Origin: CAVZVW01 sp963778845
Lineage (GTDB): Bacteria; Actinomycetota; Actinomycetes; Actinomycetales; Kineosporiaceae
Reading direction: 5' to 3'
Assembly: GCA_963778845.1 (NCBI GenBank)
Contig: CAVZVW010000009.1
Coordinates: 992,001-1,056,000 of the forward strand
Length of the DNA: 64,000 nt
Under the pieces are notes generated by a model, which was given only the letters and a program-made list of their open reading frames with translations, made no database searches and was not told the origin of the DNA. Positions within the stretch are counted from its first letter, which is position 1, and each line of letters opens with the position of its first letter. The position numbers and the translations under genes are program-made. This document shows positions 1 to 7,654 of this stretch, one piece after another.

Positions 1-1
1 C

Positions 2-64
2 GACCTCGCGGCCCACCGCCAGCAACGAGCGCGCACGGGACCAGTCACAGAGGTGCTCGCGTGA
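2..64 (+). CDS. 3' end of an upstream gene (partial)
   Basis: An open frame enters from the left edge and stops at the TGA at 62-64. It encodes 20 residues ending in TEVLA. The stop overlaps the GTG start of the next gene in a GTGA arrangement, which is the usual sign of translational coupling in actinomycetes. Too little is visible to name the protein. The coupling suggests it is co-transcribed with the queA-like gene. Confidence 0.4.
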   Translation, partial: DLAAHRQQRARTGPVTEVLA

Positions 65-1125
65 GCGTGGTGGCGGCGGCGCCGGGCATCACGTTCACGC
101 TGCCGCCCGGTGCGCACGCCGGCGAGACCCCGGAGGAGCGCGGGCTCGCCCGCGACGGCGTCCGGCTCCTCGTCGCGAGCCCGTCGGAGGTTCGCCATCG
201 GGTCTTCGCCGACCTGCCGCAGCTGCTGAGCCCCGGCGACCTCGTCGTCGTCAACACCTCGGGCACGCTGCCCGCGGCGGTGGACGGCGTGCAGCCCGAC
301 GGGTCCCCGGTCGTCGTCCACGTCTCCACGCAGCTGGACGACGGCGACTGGGTGGTCGAGCTGCGCCGACCCGACGGGAACGGCCCGATGCTCGCCGGGC
401 GGCCGGGCGACCGCCTGAGGATCCCCGGCCGGCTCACCCTCACGCTGCGGTCGCCGTACCCGGACGCGTCCGCGGCGTTCCGGCGGCTGTGGCGGGCGCA
501 CGTGTCGCGCCGCTCACACGCGACGAGCTATCTGTTGCGGCACGGCCGACCGATCGAGTACGGCTACCTGCGCGGGCGACATCCGCTGTCCGACCATCAG
601 ACGGTCTACGCGACCACGCCCGGAAGCGCCGAGATGCCCAGCGCCGGACGGCCGTTCACCGCGCAGCTCCTGGTAGCGCTCATGAGCCGGGGGATCACGG
701 TGGCCCCCGTCGTCCTGCACGCCGGCGTGAGCAGCATGGAGGCACCCGAGCCCCCGCTCCCCGAGCGGTTCGACGTGCCCGCGGTGACCGCGCGCCTCGT
801 CACGGCTGCCCGGGCCGCTGGACGCCGCGTGGTGGCGGTCGGGACGACAGTCGTGCGGGCGCTCGAGACCGCTGCGACGGCGGACGGCGCGGTGTCACCG
901 ATGCGCGGATGGACCGACCTCGTGCTGGGCACGCAACGACCGGCGCGGGTGGTGAACGCGCTCATCACGGGCCTGCACGAGCCTCAGGCCAGCCACCTGC
1001 AGCTGCTGCAGGCCGTCGCCGGCACGTGCCTGGTGCAGGCGGCGTACGACGCGGCAGTCGCGCAGGGCTACCTCTGGCACGAGTTCGGCGACTCGATGCT
1101 TCTGCTGCCGGACCTGGGACGCTGA
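61..1125 (+). CDS. queA: QueA-like S-adenosylmethionine:tRNA ribosyltransferase-isomerase
   Basis: A 354-residue protein of normal QueA length. QueA transfers and isomerises the ribosyl moiety of S-adenosylmethionine onto 7-aminomethyl-7-deazaguanine in tRNA to form epoxyqueuosine. Family motifs are present in order: DLVVVNTSGTLPA near residue 60, a PSAGRPFT stretch near 190, VVAVGTTVVRALET near 260, VVNALITGLHEPQASHL near 298 and FGDSMLLL at the C-terminus. The GTG start at 61 has an AGAGGTG ribosome binding site and overlaps the preceding stop. No tgt, queG or preQ1 genes are visible here, and several conserved positions differ from textbook QueA, so a diverged paralogue is possible. Family is confident; substrate is less so. 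Confidence 0.85.
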   Translation: MSVVAAAPGITFTLPPGAHAGETPEERGLARDGVRLLVASPSEVRHRVFADLPQLLSPGDLVVVNTSGTLPAAVDGVQPDGSPVVVHVSTQLDDGDWVVELRRPDGNGPMLAGRPGDRLRIPGRLTLTLRSPYPDASAAFRRLWRAHVSRRSHATSYLLRHGRPIEYGYLRGRHPLSDHQTVYATTPGSAEMPSAGRPFTAQLLVALMSRGITVAPVVLHAGVSSMEAPEPPLPERFDVPAVTARLVTAARAAGRRVVAVGTTVVRALETAATADGAVSPMRGWTDLVLGTQRPARVVNALITGLHEPQASHLQLLQAVAGTCLVQAAYDAAVAQGYLWHEFGDSMLLLPDLGR

Positions 1126-1161
1126 CCGGCCGCACGCTACGGTGTGCGGCGGAGGCGTCAT

Positions 1162-2001
1162 ATGGCGACGATGATGGGCGAGCTCGGCGCGTGGCAACGA
1201 GCCGCGGACCTGTCACCGGCGTTCGCCCAGGGCGTGGAACGGCTCGGCTACGGCGCCGTCTGGATCGGGGGCTCCCCGGGGGGCGACCTGCGCCTCGCCG
1301 AGGACCTGCTGGACGCGACGACGTCGCTGGTCGTCGCCACCGGCATCGTGAACATCTGGAAGGACGACGCCAAGCCGATCGCGGCGGCCTGGCACCGGAT
1401 CGAGAAGCGGCATCCCGGGCGGTTCGTGCTCGGGGTCGGCGTCGGCCACCCGGAGGCCGTCGGCGAGCGCTACACCACGCCGTACGAGGCCCTGCAGCGG
1501 TATCTCGACGACCTCGACGACGACGCCGTCCCAAGCTCTCAACGCGTCCTCGCCGCCCTCGGCCCGCGGGTGCTGCGGCTGTCGGCGCAGCGCAGCGCGG
1601 GTGCCCACCCGTACCTGACGACACCGGGTCACACCCGAAGCGCCAGAGAGGTCCTGGGCTCCGGCCCGCTCCTGGCGCCGGAGCAGAAGTTGGTGCTCGA
1701 CACCGACCCGCTGCGCGCCCGGGCCCTCGGACGGGCGTCCTTCGCCAGCCCCTACCTGTCGCTGGTGAACTACACGAACAACCTGCGACGGCTCGGCTAC
1801 ACCGACGCCGACCTCGCCGACGGTGGCAGCGACCGGCTGGTCGACGCCCTCCTGGCTCACGGGGACGACGCGACCGCGGCGGCGCGGGTCACCGAGCATC
1901 TGCAGGCCGGCGCAGACCATGTGGCCGTCCAGCTGCTGGCCGCACCCGGCGACGACCTGCTCGACGGCTACCGGCGACTGGCCGAGGTGCTCATCGCCTG
2001 A
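1162..2001 (+). CDS. LLM-class (F420-dependent type) oxidoreductase
   Basis: A 279-residue luciferase-like monooxygenase-fold protein. Seen are the N-terminal barrel strand GYGAVWIGGSPGGDLRLAE, the ATGIVNIW strand, the RFVLGVGVGHPE loop near residue 95 and the C-terminal GADHVAVQLL strand that closes the barrel. These match the actinobacterial group of probable F420-dependent oxidoreductases (TIGR03620-like). The substrate is unknown. An upstream in-frame GTG at 1144 exists, but the GGAGG at 1150-1154 is correctly spaced for the ATG at 1162, so I use the ATG. It lies 36 nt after queA on the same strand and is probably co-transcribed. Confidence 0.8.
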   Translation: MATMMGELGAWQRAADLSPAFAQGVERLGYGAVWIGGSPGGDLRLAEDLLDATTSLVVATGIVNIWKDDAKPIAAAWHRIEKRHPGRFVLGVGVGHPEAVGERYTTPYEALQRYLDDLDDDAVPSSQRVLAALGPRVLRLSAQRSAGAHPYLTTPGHTRSAREVLGSGPLLAPEQKLVLDTDPLRARALGRASFASPYLSLVNYTNNLRRLGYTDADLADGGSDRLVDALLAHGDDATAAARVTEHLQAGADHVAVQLLAAPGDDLLDGYRRLAEVLIA

Positions 2002-2012
2002 GGGCGACGAGG

Positions 2013-2414
2013 TCACCGACGCACGGGACCGCCGTCCAGGTACGCCTTGGCCAGTCGTTTCGGCGCCCGGTGCAGCCATGCCTCGACCACCAGCTCCTCG
2101 AGATCGGCCACGCTGACCCGGTGCAGCCGCACGAGGACCGCCGGATACCCGTTGAAGTGCGGCGTCGTGAAGTACACCGCGGCGTCCTCGCTCAGCAGTG
2201 CCTCTTTCACCCCGAGGTCGGGCACGTGCGCAGCCAGGATTGGGCCGTCCGGGGCGGCATCACCCAGGGCAAGGCGGTCGCCGCGCCGCAGTGGCCGTTC
2301 CCAGACGAAGCCGCGATCCGCCACCTCCCACTGGCGGTTCCCTTCACGCGAGGTGCTCTCCACCGTCTCGGGCATCGCCAGCGCGACCCGGCTCACGTCG
2401 TCCCACGTCGCCAT
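2013..2414 (-). CDS. MmcQ/YjbR family protein
   Basis: A 133-residue protein starting MATWDDVSRVALAMPET. It has the family pattern of an acidic N-terminal helix, a VWERP strand and the segment YFTTPHFNGYPAVLVRL, followed by a C-terminal helix in which the conserved APKRLAKAYL sits. YjbR-like proteins have a CyaY-like fold with presumed DNA binding; their physiological role is not established. The open frame extends upstream to 2627, but that portion has no coding character and the ATG at 2414 begins the conserved domain. It converges on the oxidoreductase with only 11 nt between them. Confidence 0.8.
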   Translation of the reverse strand: MATWDDVSRVALAMPETVESTSREGNRQWEVADRGFVWERPLRRGDRLALGDAAPDGPILAAHVPDLGVKEALLSEDAAVYFTTPHFNGYPAVLVRLHRVSVADLEELVVEAWLHRAPKRLAKAYLDGGPVRR

Positions 2415-2496
2415 GCCCGACACCGTAGGCCAGCGGCGGCGCCCGCGAGAGCGGCCCTGCACCCTCGCTCGCTGCGATGCTGGCCGACCACTGCGC

Positions 2497-3996
2497 TCAG
2501 ATGGAGGCCGACCACTCCAGCGGAGCCGCGCTGACCCCGAGCCCGTTGCGCTTGGCGTGGTACATGGCCACGTCCGCAAGGCGCATGAGCTCCGACCGGT
2601 CTGTGGCCGTCTCGCTGGTGGCCACACCGATGCTCGCCCTGACGGGCACGTCGTGCCCGAGCACCTGGGTCGGCTGGTCGAGGTAGGCGGTGATCGCGTG
2701 AGCCACCGCTACGCCGAGCCCGGCCCGCCCGGTCACGACGAGGCCGAACTCGTCGCCACCCAGGCGCGCCACGAAGGCACCGTGCGGGCTGGCGGCGGCG
2801 AGGCGCTGGGCCACCTCCACCAGCAACAGGTCGCCGGCCTCGTGGCCGAGGGTGTCGTTGACCTCCTTGAAGCCGTCGAGGTCGAGCAGCAGGAAGCACA
2901 CCGGTTCGCCGGTGACGTAGGCGAGATCCAGGTGCTCGCGCAGCGCGCGACGGTTCGGCAGCCTGGTCAGGTCGTCGGTGCGGGCCAACCGGTGGCTGTC
3001 GTAGAGGCGCTGCAGCTCGCGCGCCGTGAGCACGGTCCGCGCCGTGGCGAGCACGAGGCTCGCCGCCGCGAACGCCACGGCGGGGCCGGGCACGTCGGCG
3101 TAGGCCCCGAGGAGGATGACGGCGAGGCTGACCGCCGCGAAGGCGGTGGGCACCAGGACACCACCGAGCTGAGGGTCGCGGCGTTCTGGCGGTGCCTTCG
3201 CCGGGAGCCACCCCGCGACGCCCATGAGCACCGTGGCCACGAGCCACGAGGAGTCCAGGAGCGTCCCCGGACGGTAGCCCGACGTCGTCACGAGGTAGAT
3301 GTAGACGCCGTCGCCGACGCAGAGCATGAGCAGGCCCGACACGATCGCCCACGTCGACGGCCCACCCGGCAGCGCCCCCGCCATGACAGCCGCGATGACG
3401 AGGGCGGCGAGAAGCAGGTCGGCCAGCGGGTAGACGAGGTCGTACACGACGGCCGCGGTCGACGCCCTGGTCTGGTGGACGAGCGGCTCCAGGAGCACCG
3501 CACCGGCCACGGCGCTGACGCCGAGGCCGGCGATCACGCCGTCGAGCCACGCCACGTGAACGCCGCGCCCGGCGCCGTGCACGACGAGCAGCAGCCCGGC
3601 GTAGATCACGGCGTACCCCGCATAGTGCCCGATGTCGGAGGCCGCGGGAGTCGGGTAGGGGTGCAGGTGCTGGTCGTGGAACGTGAAGACGAGGCTGGCC
3701 GCCGTCAGGAGGGCGTTGCCGACGGTGAGGGACACCCAGAACCCCCGGCCGTCCTTGCCGGCCAGGACCCGCCCGAGGAGCAGCAGGACGGCGAGCCCGC
3801 CGACGCCGTAGTACACGTACCCGTCCCACAGTGGGCTGGACCCCCGCGCAGAGCGGAGGACCGACAGGGTGGACCACGAGTAGACCGCGCAGCCGACCAC
3901 GGCCAGCACGGCGACCCCCCAGGAACCGGTCCGCCATGGTGCCGACCGGCCCGAGGCCCACCACCGGGGGGGCGCGCCCAGCTGGCGCGTCGGCAT
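2497..3996 (-). CDS. membrane-anchored diguanylate cyclase (GGDEF)
   Basis: A 499-residue protein with about eight or nine predicted transmembrane helices over residues 25-320 and a C-terminal GGDEF domain. The catalytic signature ARLGGDEFGL is intact, as are DDLTRLPNRRAL at the domain entry and DLDGFKEVND. It should make cyclic di-GMP from GTP, with the membrane part acting as sensor. No RxxD inhibitory site precedes GGDEF at the usual spacing, so classical product inhibition is unlikely. No EAL domain is present. Start ATG at 3996 is preceded by GGGGTG; the frame continues upstream without coding signal. It is transcribed alone, 82 nt upstream of the YjbR gene. Confidence 0.88.
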   Translation of the reverse strand: MPTRQLGAPPRWWASGRSAPWRTGSWGVAVLAVVGCAVYSWSTLSVLRSARGSSPLWDGYVYYGVGGLAVLLLLGRVLAGKDGRGFWVSLTVGNALLTAASLVFTFHDQHLHPYPTPAASDIGHYAGYAVIYAGLLLVVHGAGRGVHVAWLDGVIAGLGVSAVAGAVLLEPLVHQTRASTAAVVYDLVYPLADLLLAALVIAAVMAGALPGGPSTWAIVSGLLMLCVGDGVYIYLVTTSGYRPGTLLDSSWLVATVLMGVAGWLPAKAPPERRDPQLGGVLVPTAFAAVSLAVILLGAYADVPGPAVAFAAASLVLATARTVLTARELQRLYDSHRLARTDDLTRLPNRRALREHLDLAYVTGEPVCFLLLDLDGFKEVNDTLGHEAGDLLLVEVAQRLAAASPHGAFVARLGGDEFGLVVTGRAGLGVAVAHAITAYLDQPTQVLGHDVPVRASIGVATSETATDRSELMRLADVAMYHAKRNGLGVSAAPLEWSASI

Positions 3997-4118
3997 CGCA
4001 TCACCCCATCGAGGAGACGTTCGTGCCTTTGGATCGGCTCGACGGGGCTCGGAGGTGAGCCGTTGGCGTCGCCGATGTCCCGATGGCCGGGACCGGGGTG
4101 ACGCGGGCGCCTCGAGCG

Positions 4119-4160
4119 AGATCCAGCGCGGCAAGGGCCAGATCCAGCACGGCGAGGGCT
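4119..4160. repeat. two tandem 21-bp imperfect repeats
   Basis: AGATCCAGC-type units at 4119-4139 and 4140-4160 differ at only a few positions. They lie in the gap between the divergent cyclase and cupin genes, upstream of the cupin start. This may be a small duplication or paired regulator sites; the sequence does not distinguish these. Confidence 0.4.
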
Positions 4161-4221
4161 AGCGTTTGGCCGACCGCCCGTGCCGGGTGGCGCCGAGGCC
4201 GCTCGTCGAGAGGAGACCCCG

Positions 4222-4536
4222 ATGCCTCACGCAGCTGTTCCGGACATTGCGGCCGCGGTCACGACCCAGCCGGGAGCGGTCGTCTCGCGGGTGATCCACC
4301 GCGATGGCCTCCTCAACGTGACCGTCTTCGCCTTCGACGAGGGTGAGGGCCTCAGCGAGCACACCTCCGGCGCGTCGGCCGTCGTCCAGGTGTTCAGCGG
4401 GCACCTGCGGCTCACCTGCGACGGCGAGGACCTCGACGCCGGGCCGGGTTTCTGGCTCCACATGAGCCCCGGAACTCCCCACGCGCTGGTTGCCACCCAG
4501 CCGACGACCATGCTGCTCACCCTCGTGCAGGCGTAG
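4222..4536 (+). CDS. small single-domain cupin protein
   Basis: A 104-residue protein that is one beta-barrel cupin domain. Visible are an HTSGASAVVQVFSGHLRL strand pair (first cupin motif, with His and a downstream Gly-rich turn) and the second motif GFWLHMSPGTPHALVA, whose two histidines are typical metal ligands. The GAGAGGAGA ribosome binding site at 4207-4215 fixes the ATG at 4222 rather than the upstream in-frame start at 4180. Such small cupins bind metals or small ligands, and many have no assigned reaction. I infer no specific function. Confidence 0.75.
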   Translation: MPHAAVPDIAAAVTTQPGAVVSRVIHRDGLLNVTVFAFDEGEGLSEHTSGASAVVQVFSGHLRLTCDGEDLDAGPGFWLHMSPGTPHALVATQPTTMLLTLVQA

Positions 4537-4701
4537 CCCGGGGTCGGAGGATGCGCCAGGGGCGCCGAGGCGGGGCCGAATGTGAGATTTGCGCTGAATG
4601 TGCTTGCCCTGGCCGGACCGGCGTGTACGTAATCCCGACACAAACCCTGGAAACGGCCGTTGACAACGTCGTCATCGCCACTTGTGTCAGATCTACGTAC
4701 G

Positions 4702-4727
4702 GGCAGATACCCAGGAGGGTATATGCC
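4702..4727. promoter_or_regulatory. perfect dyad resembling a CsoR/RcnR-type operator
   Basis: ATACCC-AGGA-GGGTAT at 4707-4722 is a perfect 6-bp-arm dyad, extended outward by GGCA and TGCC with one mismatched pair. Operators of the CsoR/FrmR/CstR family commonly have the form ATACCC-N4-GGGTAT. The right half overlaps an AGGAGG and sits directly before an ATG at 4723, but no convincing gene follows: the frame runs antisense into the GNAT gene. A TTGACA lies upstream at 4660-4665 without a clear -10 box. It may be an orphan operator left after loss of its gene. Confidence 0.45.
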
Positions 4728-4780
4728 GGGTTCTCTCTGGCCGGGCTCACCCCGACACCTTCGTCGGCCGCCGACGCGAC

Positions 4781-5311
4781 TCACCCCTCCCAGCGCACCT
4801 CCCCGTCCACGAGGACGTCGGTGGCGTGCAGCCCCAGCCCGGCGGCGACGGCGGCCGACGCCCCGTGCTCCGGGTGGACATGAGCGACGATGACGTCGAC
4901 CCCGATCTCGCGCAGCCAGCCCACCATCGCCGCGGCTGCCTCCCGGGCCAGACCACGACGCTGGTAGCCGGACGCGACGACCCACGCGACGTCCGCGCTC
5001 GACACCTCGCCCTCGCTGGTGACGGTCGCCTGGACGAAGCCCACGGCCTCTTGGGTGCGCTGCTCGCGCAGCACCCAGTTGAACCAGCGCTGCGACCCGT
5101 CCGCACTCCAACCGGCCACCTGCCGGACGTACCGGGCGCGAAGCTCCTCGGGCGTGGCCGGGCTGCCGCCGATGTAGGTGTGCAGCGCGACGTCGTCCAG
5201 CGCTGCCGCCATCTCCTCGGCGTGGTCCACGCGCAGGGGCTCCAGCCTCAGCCGCGCGGTCGTCAGGGGCACCGGGGCCGGCCACTGCCGCGGGGTCGTC
5301 ACGCCGGGCAT
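4781..5311 (-). CDS. GNAT-family N-acetyltransferase (RimJ/RimL-like)
   Basis: A 176-residue acyltransferase. It opens with LTTARLRLEPLRVDHAEEM, typical of the RimJ/RimL subgroup, has a central FNWVLREQRTQEAVGFVQATV strand pair, and carries the acetyl-CoA pyrophosphate loop ASGYQRRGLAREAAAAMV (Q/RxxGxA) near residue 115. The expected reaction is acetyl transfer to an amine, protein N-terminus or antibiotic; the acceptor cannot be read from sequence. The ATG at 5311 begins the conserved domain although the frame is open further upstream. It ends just right of the orphan operator and lies 13 nt downstream of the ACC deaminase stop, so it may be part of the lacI-acd transcript. Confidence 0.8.
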   Translation of the reverse strand: MPGVTTPRQWPAPVPLTTARLRLEPLRVDHAEEMAAALDDVALHTYIGGSPATPEELRARYVRQVAGWSADGSQRWFNWVLREQRTQEAVGFVQATVTSEGEVSSADVAWVVASGYQRRGLAREAAAAMVGWLREIGVDVIVAHVHPEHGASAAVAAGLGLHATDVLVDGEVRWEG

Positions 5312-5324
5312 CGTAAGCGTCGGG

Positions 5325-6345
5325 TCAACGGAACAGGGCGCTGTAGGCGTTGATCGCCGGCTGTCCGCCGAGGTGGGCGAAGAGCACGGTCGAGTCGCGC
5401 GCGATCTCTGCGCGGCCCACGAGGTCGACCAGACCCGCCATCGACTTGCCCTCGTAGACGGGGTCGGTGATAAGCCCTTCGAGCCTGGCCGCCAGGCGCA
5501 TCGCCTCCAGGGTCGCCCCGTCGGGGATGCCGTAGACGCCACCGTGGTAGCCCTCGTGGAGCTCGACGTCGTCCTCGGTCAGGTCGCGCCGGACGCCGAG
5601 CAGCGCGGCGGTGCCGCGCGCGATCCGCAGCACCTGCGCACGCGTCTCGGCCGGCTTCGCCGAGGCGTCGATGCCCAGCACCCGACGTGGACGCGAGCCC
5701 GCCTGCTGGGTGGCCGCGAACCCGGCGACCATGCCGGCCTGGGTGCTTCCCGTCACCGAGCACACGACGACGGTGTCGAAGAAGACGCCCGAGCTCGCGC
5801 TCCTGCTGCTCGACCTCGGCGGCCCACCCCGCGAAGCCGAGCCCGCCGAGCGGGTGGTCCGAGGCTCCGGCCGGGATCGGGTAGGGCGTACCGCCTGCGG
5901 CCGCGATGTCGGCGAGCGCGGCCTCCCAGCTCTCCTTGAAGCCGATGCCGAACTCGGCCTGGACGAGCCGGACGTCGGCACCCATCAGCCTCGAGAGAAG
6001 GATGTTGCCCACCCGGTCGTAGACGGCATCGGGCCAGTCCACCCACGACTCCTGGACCAGCACGCACGTCAGGCCCAGCCGCGCGGCGACCGCGGCCACC
6101 GCGCGGGTGTGGTTGGACTGGACGCCGCCGATCGACACCAGCGTGTCGCAGCCGGTGGCCATGGCGTCGGCTGCGAGGTACTCCAGCTTGCGCACCTTGT
6201 TGCCGCCGAAGGCGAGCCCGCTGTTGCAGTCCTCGCGCTTGGCCCACACGTGTGCCCCGCCGAGATGCCGGGTGAGCCGCTCGAGCGGGTGCACGGGAGA
6301 CGGGCCGAACAGCAGGGGGATGCGGGCGTGGTCGGACAGCGCCAT
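5325..6345 (-). pseudogene. acdS: 1-aminocyclopropane-1-carboxylate deaminase family, one frameshift
   Basis: Removing one base gives a 339-residue PLP enzyme, the usual length of ACC deaminase. Residues 30-60 contain WAKREDCNSGLAFGGNKVRK with the PLP lysine. GGVQSNHTRAVAAV and IPAGASDHPLGGLGF follow. After the shift come VVCSVTGSTQAGMV, GIDASAKPAETR, DPVYEGKSM and FAHLGGQPAINAY. ACC deaminases yield 2-oxobutanoate and ammonia; close relatives are D-cysteine desulfhydrases. The break is an extra base in the CCC run at 5788-5790: CTCGGGCGTC on the coding strand should read CTCGGCGTC. The AAGGAG site fixes the ATG at 6345, 10 nt after lacI, so the two form an operon. It is probably intact in the cell if the shift is a sequencing error. 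Confidence 0.82.
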
Positions 6346-6355
6346 CGTGGCTCCT

Positions 6356-7411
6356 TCAGTGGTCGGGGGTCGGTCTACCGGTGGAGACCGGTGGAGGCGG
6401 TCCGGTCGAGCCGCGCACGGCCAGCTCGACCGAGAGCAGCGACTGCGCAACTCCCCCGCCTGCGGGCGCCCCGTCGATGACGCCCAGCAGGGTGCGCGCC
6501 GCCAGGGCTCCCAGGTCCTTCAACGGCAGACGGACCGTCGTCAGCGGCGGTGTCAGCTTGTCGACCAGCGGGAGGTCGTTGAAGCCGACGACCGAGACGT
6601 CGTCGGGGCATCGCAGCCCGTGCTCGGCGAGCACCCCCAGCGCCCCGAGGGCGATCAGGTCGTTCCCGGCGACCAGGCCGGTGAACGCCCGTCCCGAGGC
6701 GAGCAGGCGGCGGGTCGCGTCGGCCCCAGCTGCCTCCCGGTAGGCCGCGCACACCTGGACGTGCGCGCGGCTCGCCGGCACGTCGTGACCACGGGCGGCC
6801 TGGCGGAAGGCCCCCGCCCGTTCCCGGCCGGTCGAGGTGTCCTGCGGTCCGGCCAGGTACACGAGGTGCCGGTGGCCCAGAGCGACGAGGTGGTCCACGG
6901 CGAGCTGGACGCCGGCGCGCTCGTCGCCCCCGACGTACGGCAGGCGTCGGCTCGCCGTGTTGCGGTTGAGGAGCACGGCCGGCACCGCGGAGTCGGCCAC
7001 CGACTCCAGCATCGGGTCCTCCCAGCGGGCGGTGGCGACGATGAAGCCGTCGGTGCCGCGAGCGCGGAGGAGCTGGATCTGGTTCCGCTCGGTCGCGGAG
7101 TCGTTGTCGGTGTCGGTCAGCACGAGGGTGTAGCCGGCCTCGCTGAGCACCTGCTCGGCTCCGCGCACCATCGGCGGGAAGAGGGGGTTCGTGATGTCGG
7201 GCACGACCATGCCGATGACGTAGGACCGCGCGGTGCGCAGCCCCCGGGCGAGGGGGTTCGGCACGTAGCCCAGCTGCTGGGCCGCACGCGCCACCCGGCG
7301 AGACGTCTCGCGGCTGACCTGGTCGCGGGTGGCCGGGTTCAGCGCGCGGCTCGCGGTGCCGGGGTGCACTCCGGCCGCGCGGGCGACGTCCGCCAGCTTC
7401 ACCCTCTCCAT
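6356..7411 (-). CDS. LacI-family transcriptional regulator
   Basis: A 351-residue repressor-type protein. Residues 3-25 form the LacI helix-turn-helix (VKLADVARAAGVHPGTASRAL), followed by the hinge helix NPLARGLRT and a periplasmic-binding-protein-like ligand domain (IGMVVPDITNPLFPPMVRGAE, then VAGNDLIALGALGVLAEHGL and DVSVVGFNDLP). It is divergent from the livK operon and in one operon with the ACC deaminase gene. Two matching operator-like sites lie in the 243-bp divergent region. It probably represses both transcripts in the absence of an inducer taken up or made by the neighbouring genes; the inducer is unknown. The ATG at 7411 starts exactly at the helix-turn-helix. Confidence 0.9.
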   Translation of the reverse strand: MERVKLADVARAAGVHPGTASRALNPATRDQVSRETSRRVARAAQQLGYVPNPLARGLRTARSYVIGMVVPDITNPLFPPMVRGAEQVLSEAGYTLVLTDTDNDSATERNQIQLLRARGTDGFIVATARWEDPMLESVADSAVPAVLLNRNTASRRLPYVGGDERAGVQLAVDHLVALGHRHLVYLAGPQDTSTGRERAGAFRQAARGHDVPASRAHVQVCAAYREAAGADATRRLLASGRAFTGLVAGNDLIALGALGVLAEHGLRCPDDVSVVGFNDLPLVDKLTPPLTTVRLPLKDLGALAARTLLGVIDGAPAGGGVAQSLLSVELAVRGSTGPPPPVSTGRPTPDH

Positions 7412-7455
7412 ACGACCAAGAGTATGGGCCCGACAACCCGCCGTGACCACCCGTC

Positions 7456-7470
7456 GACCACAATCGTTTG
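7456..7470 (+). promoter_or_regulatory. candidate LacI operator O1
   Basis: The 15-mer GACCACAATCGTTTG lies 45 bp upstream of the lacI start. It matches O2 (7573-7587, opposite strand) at 14 of 15 positions. Its position would block the lacI-acd promoter. Confidence 0.6.
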
Positions 7471-7539
7471 TTATCGAGGGATCGAGTAGCGCCCGAGCTG
7501 CATTCGCCTGGTAGAAACCGTGAGCAGCGACCCAGGGAC

Positions 7540-7566
7540 TTGACATCGCCGCCAGTCGGGTAGAGG
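7540..7566 (+). promoter_or_regulatory. possible livK promoter
   Basis: A perfect TTGACA -35 box at 7540-7545 is followed, after a short 15-bp spacer, by TAGAGG as a poor -10 box. It lies about 90 bp upstream of the livK start, immediately before operator O2, where a bound repressor would interfere. The -10 match is weak. Confidence 0.35.
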
Positions 7567-7572
7567 CTCCTG

Positions 7573-7587
7573 CAATCGATTGTGGTC
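7573..7587 (-). promoter_or_regulatory. candidate LacI operator O2
   Basis: On the minus strand this reads GACCACAATCGATTG, containing the perfect palindrome CAATCGATTG at 7573-7582. The central CG-containing palindrome is typical of LacI-family operators. It is an inverted copy of O1, 117 bp away, and 68 bp upstream of livK. Confidence 0.65.
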
Positions 7588-7654
7588 CACAGTCGCGAGG
7601 CCGCGGCGGGGTTTCCGGTCCGTGGCCGTCCGATCCGTTGCGACGGAGGAACGG

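Noticed and set aside
4551..4883. 110-residue frame with a CEICAEC stretch after the cupin gene
   Set aside because: It has no ribosome site, loses coding character after 40 codons and runs antisense into the GNAT gene.
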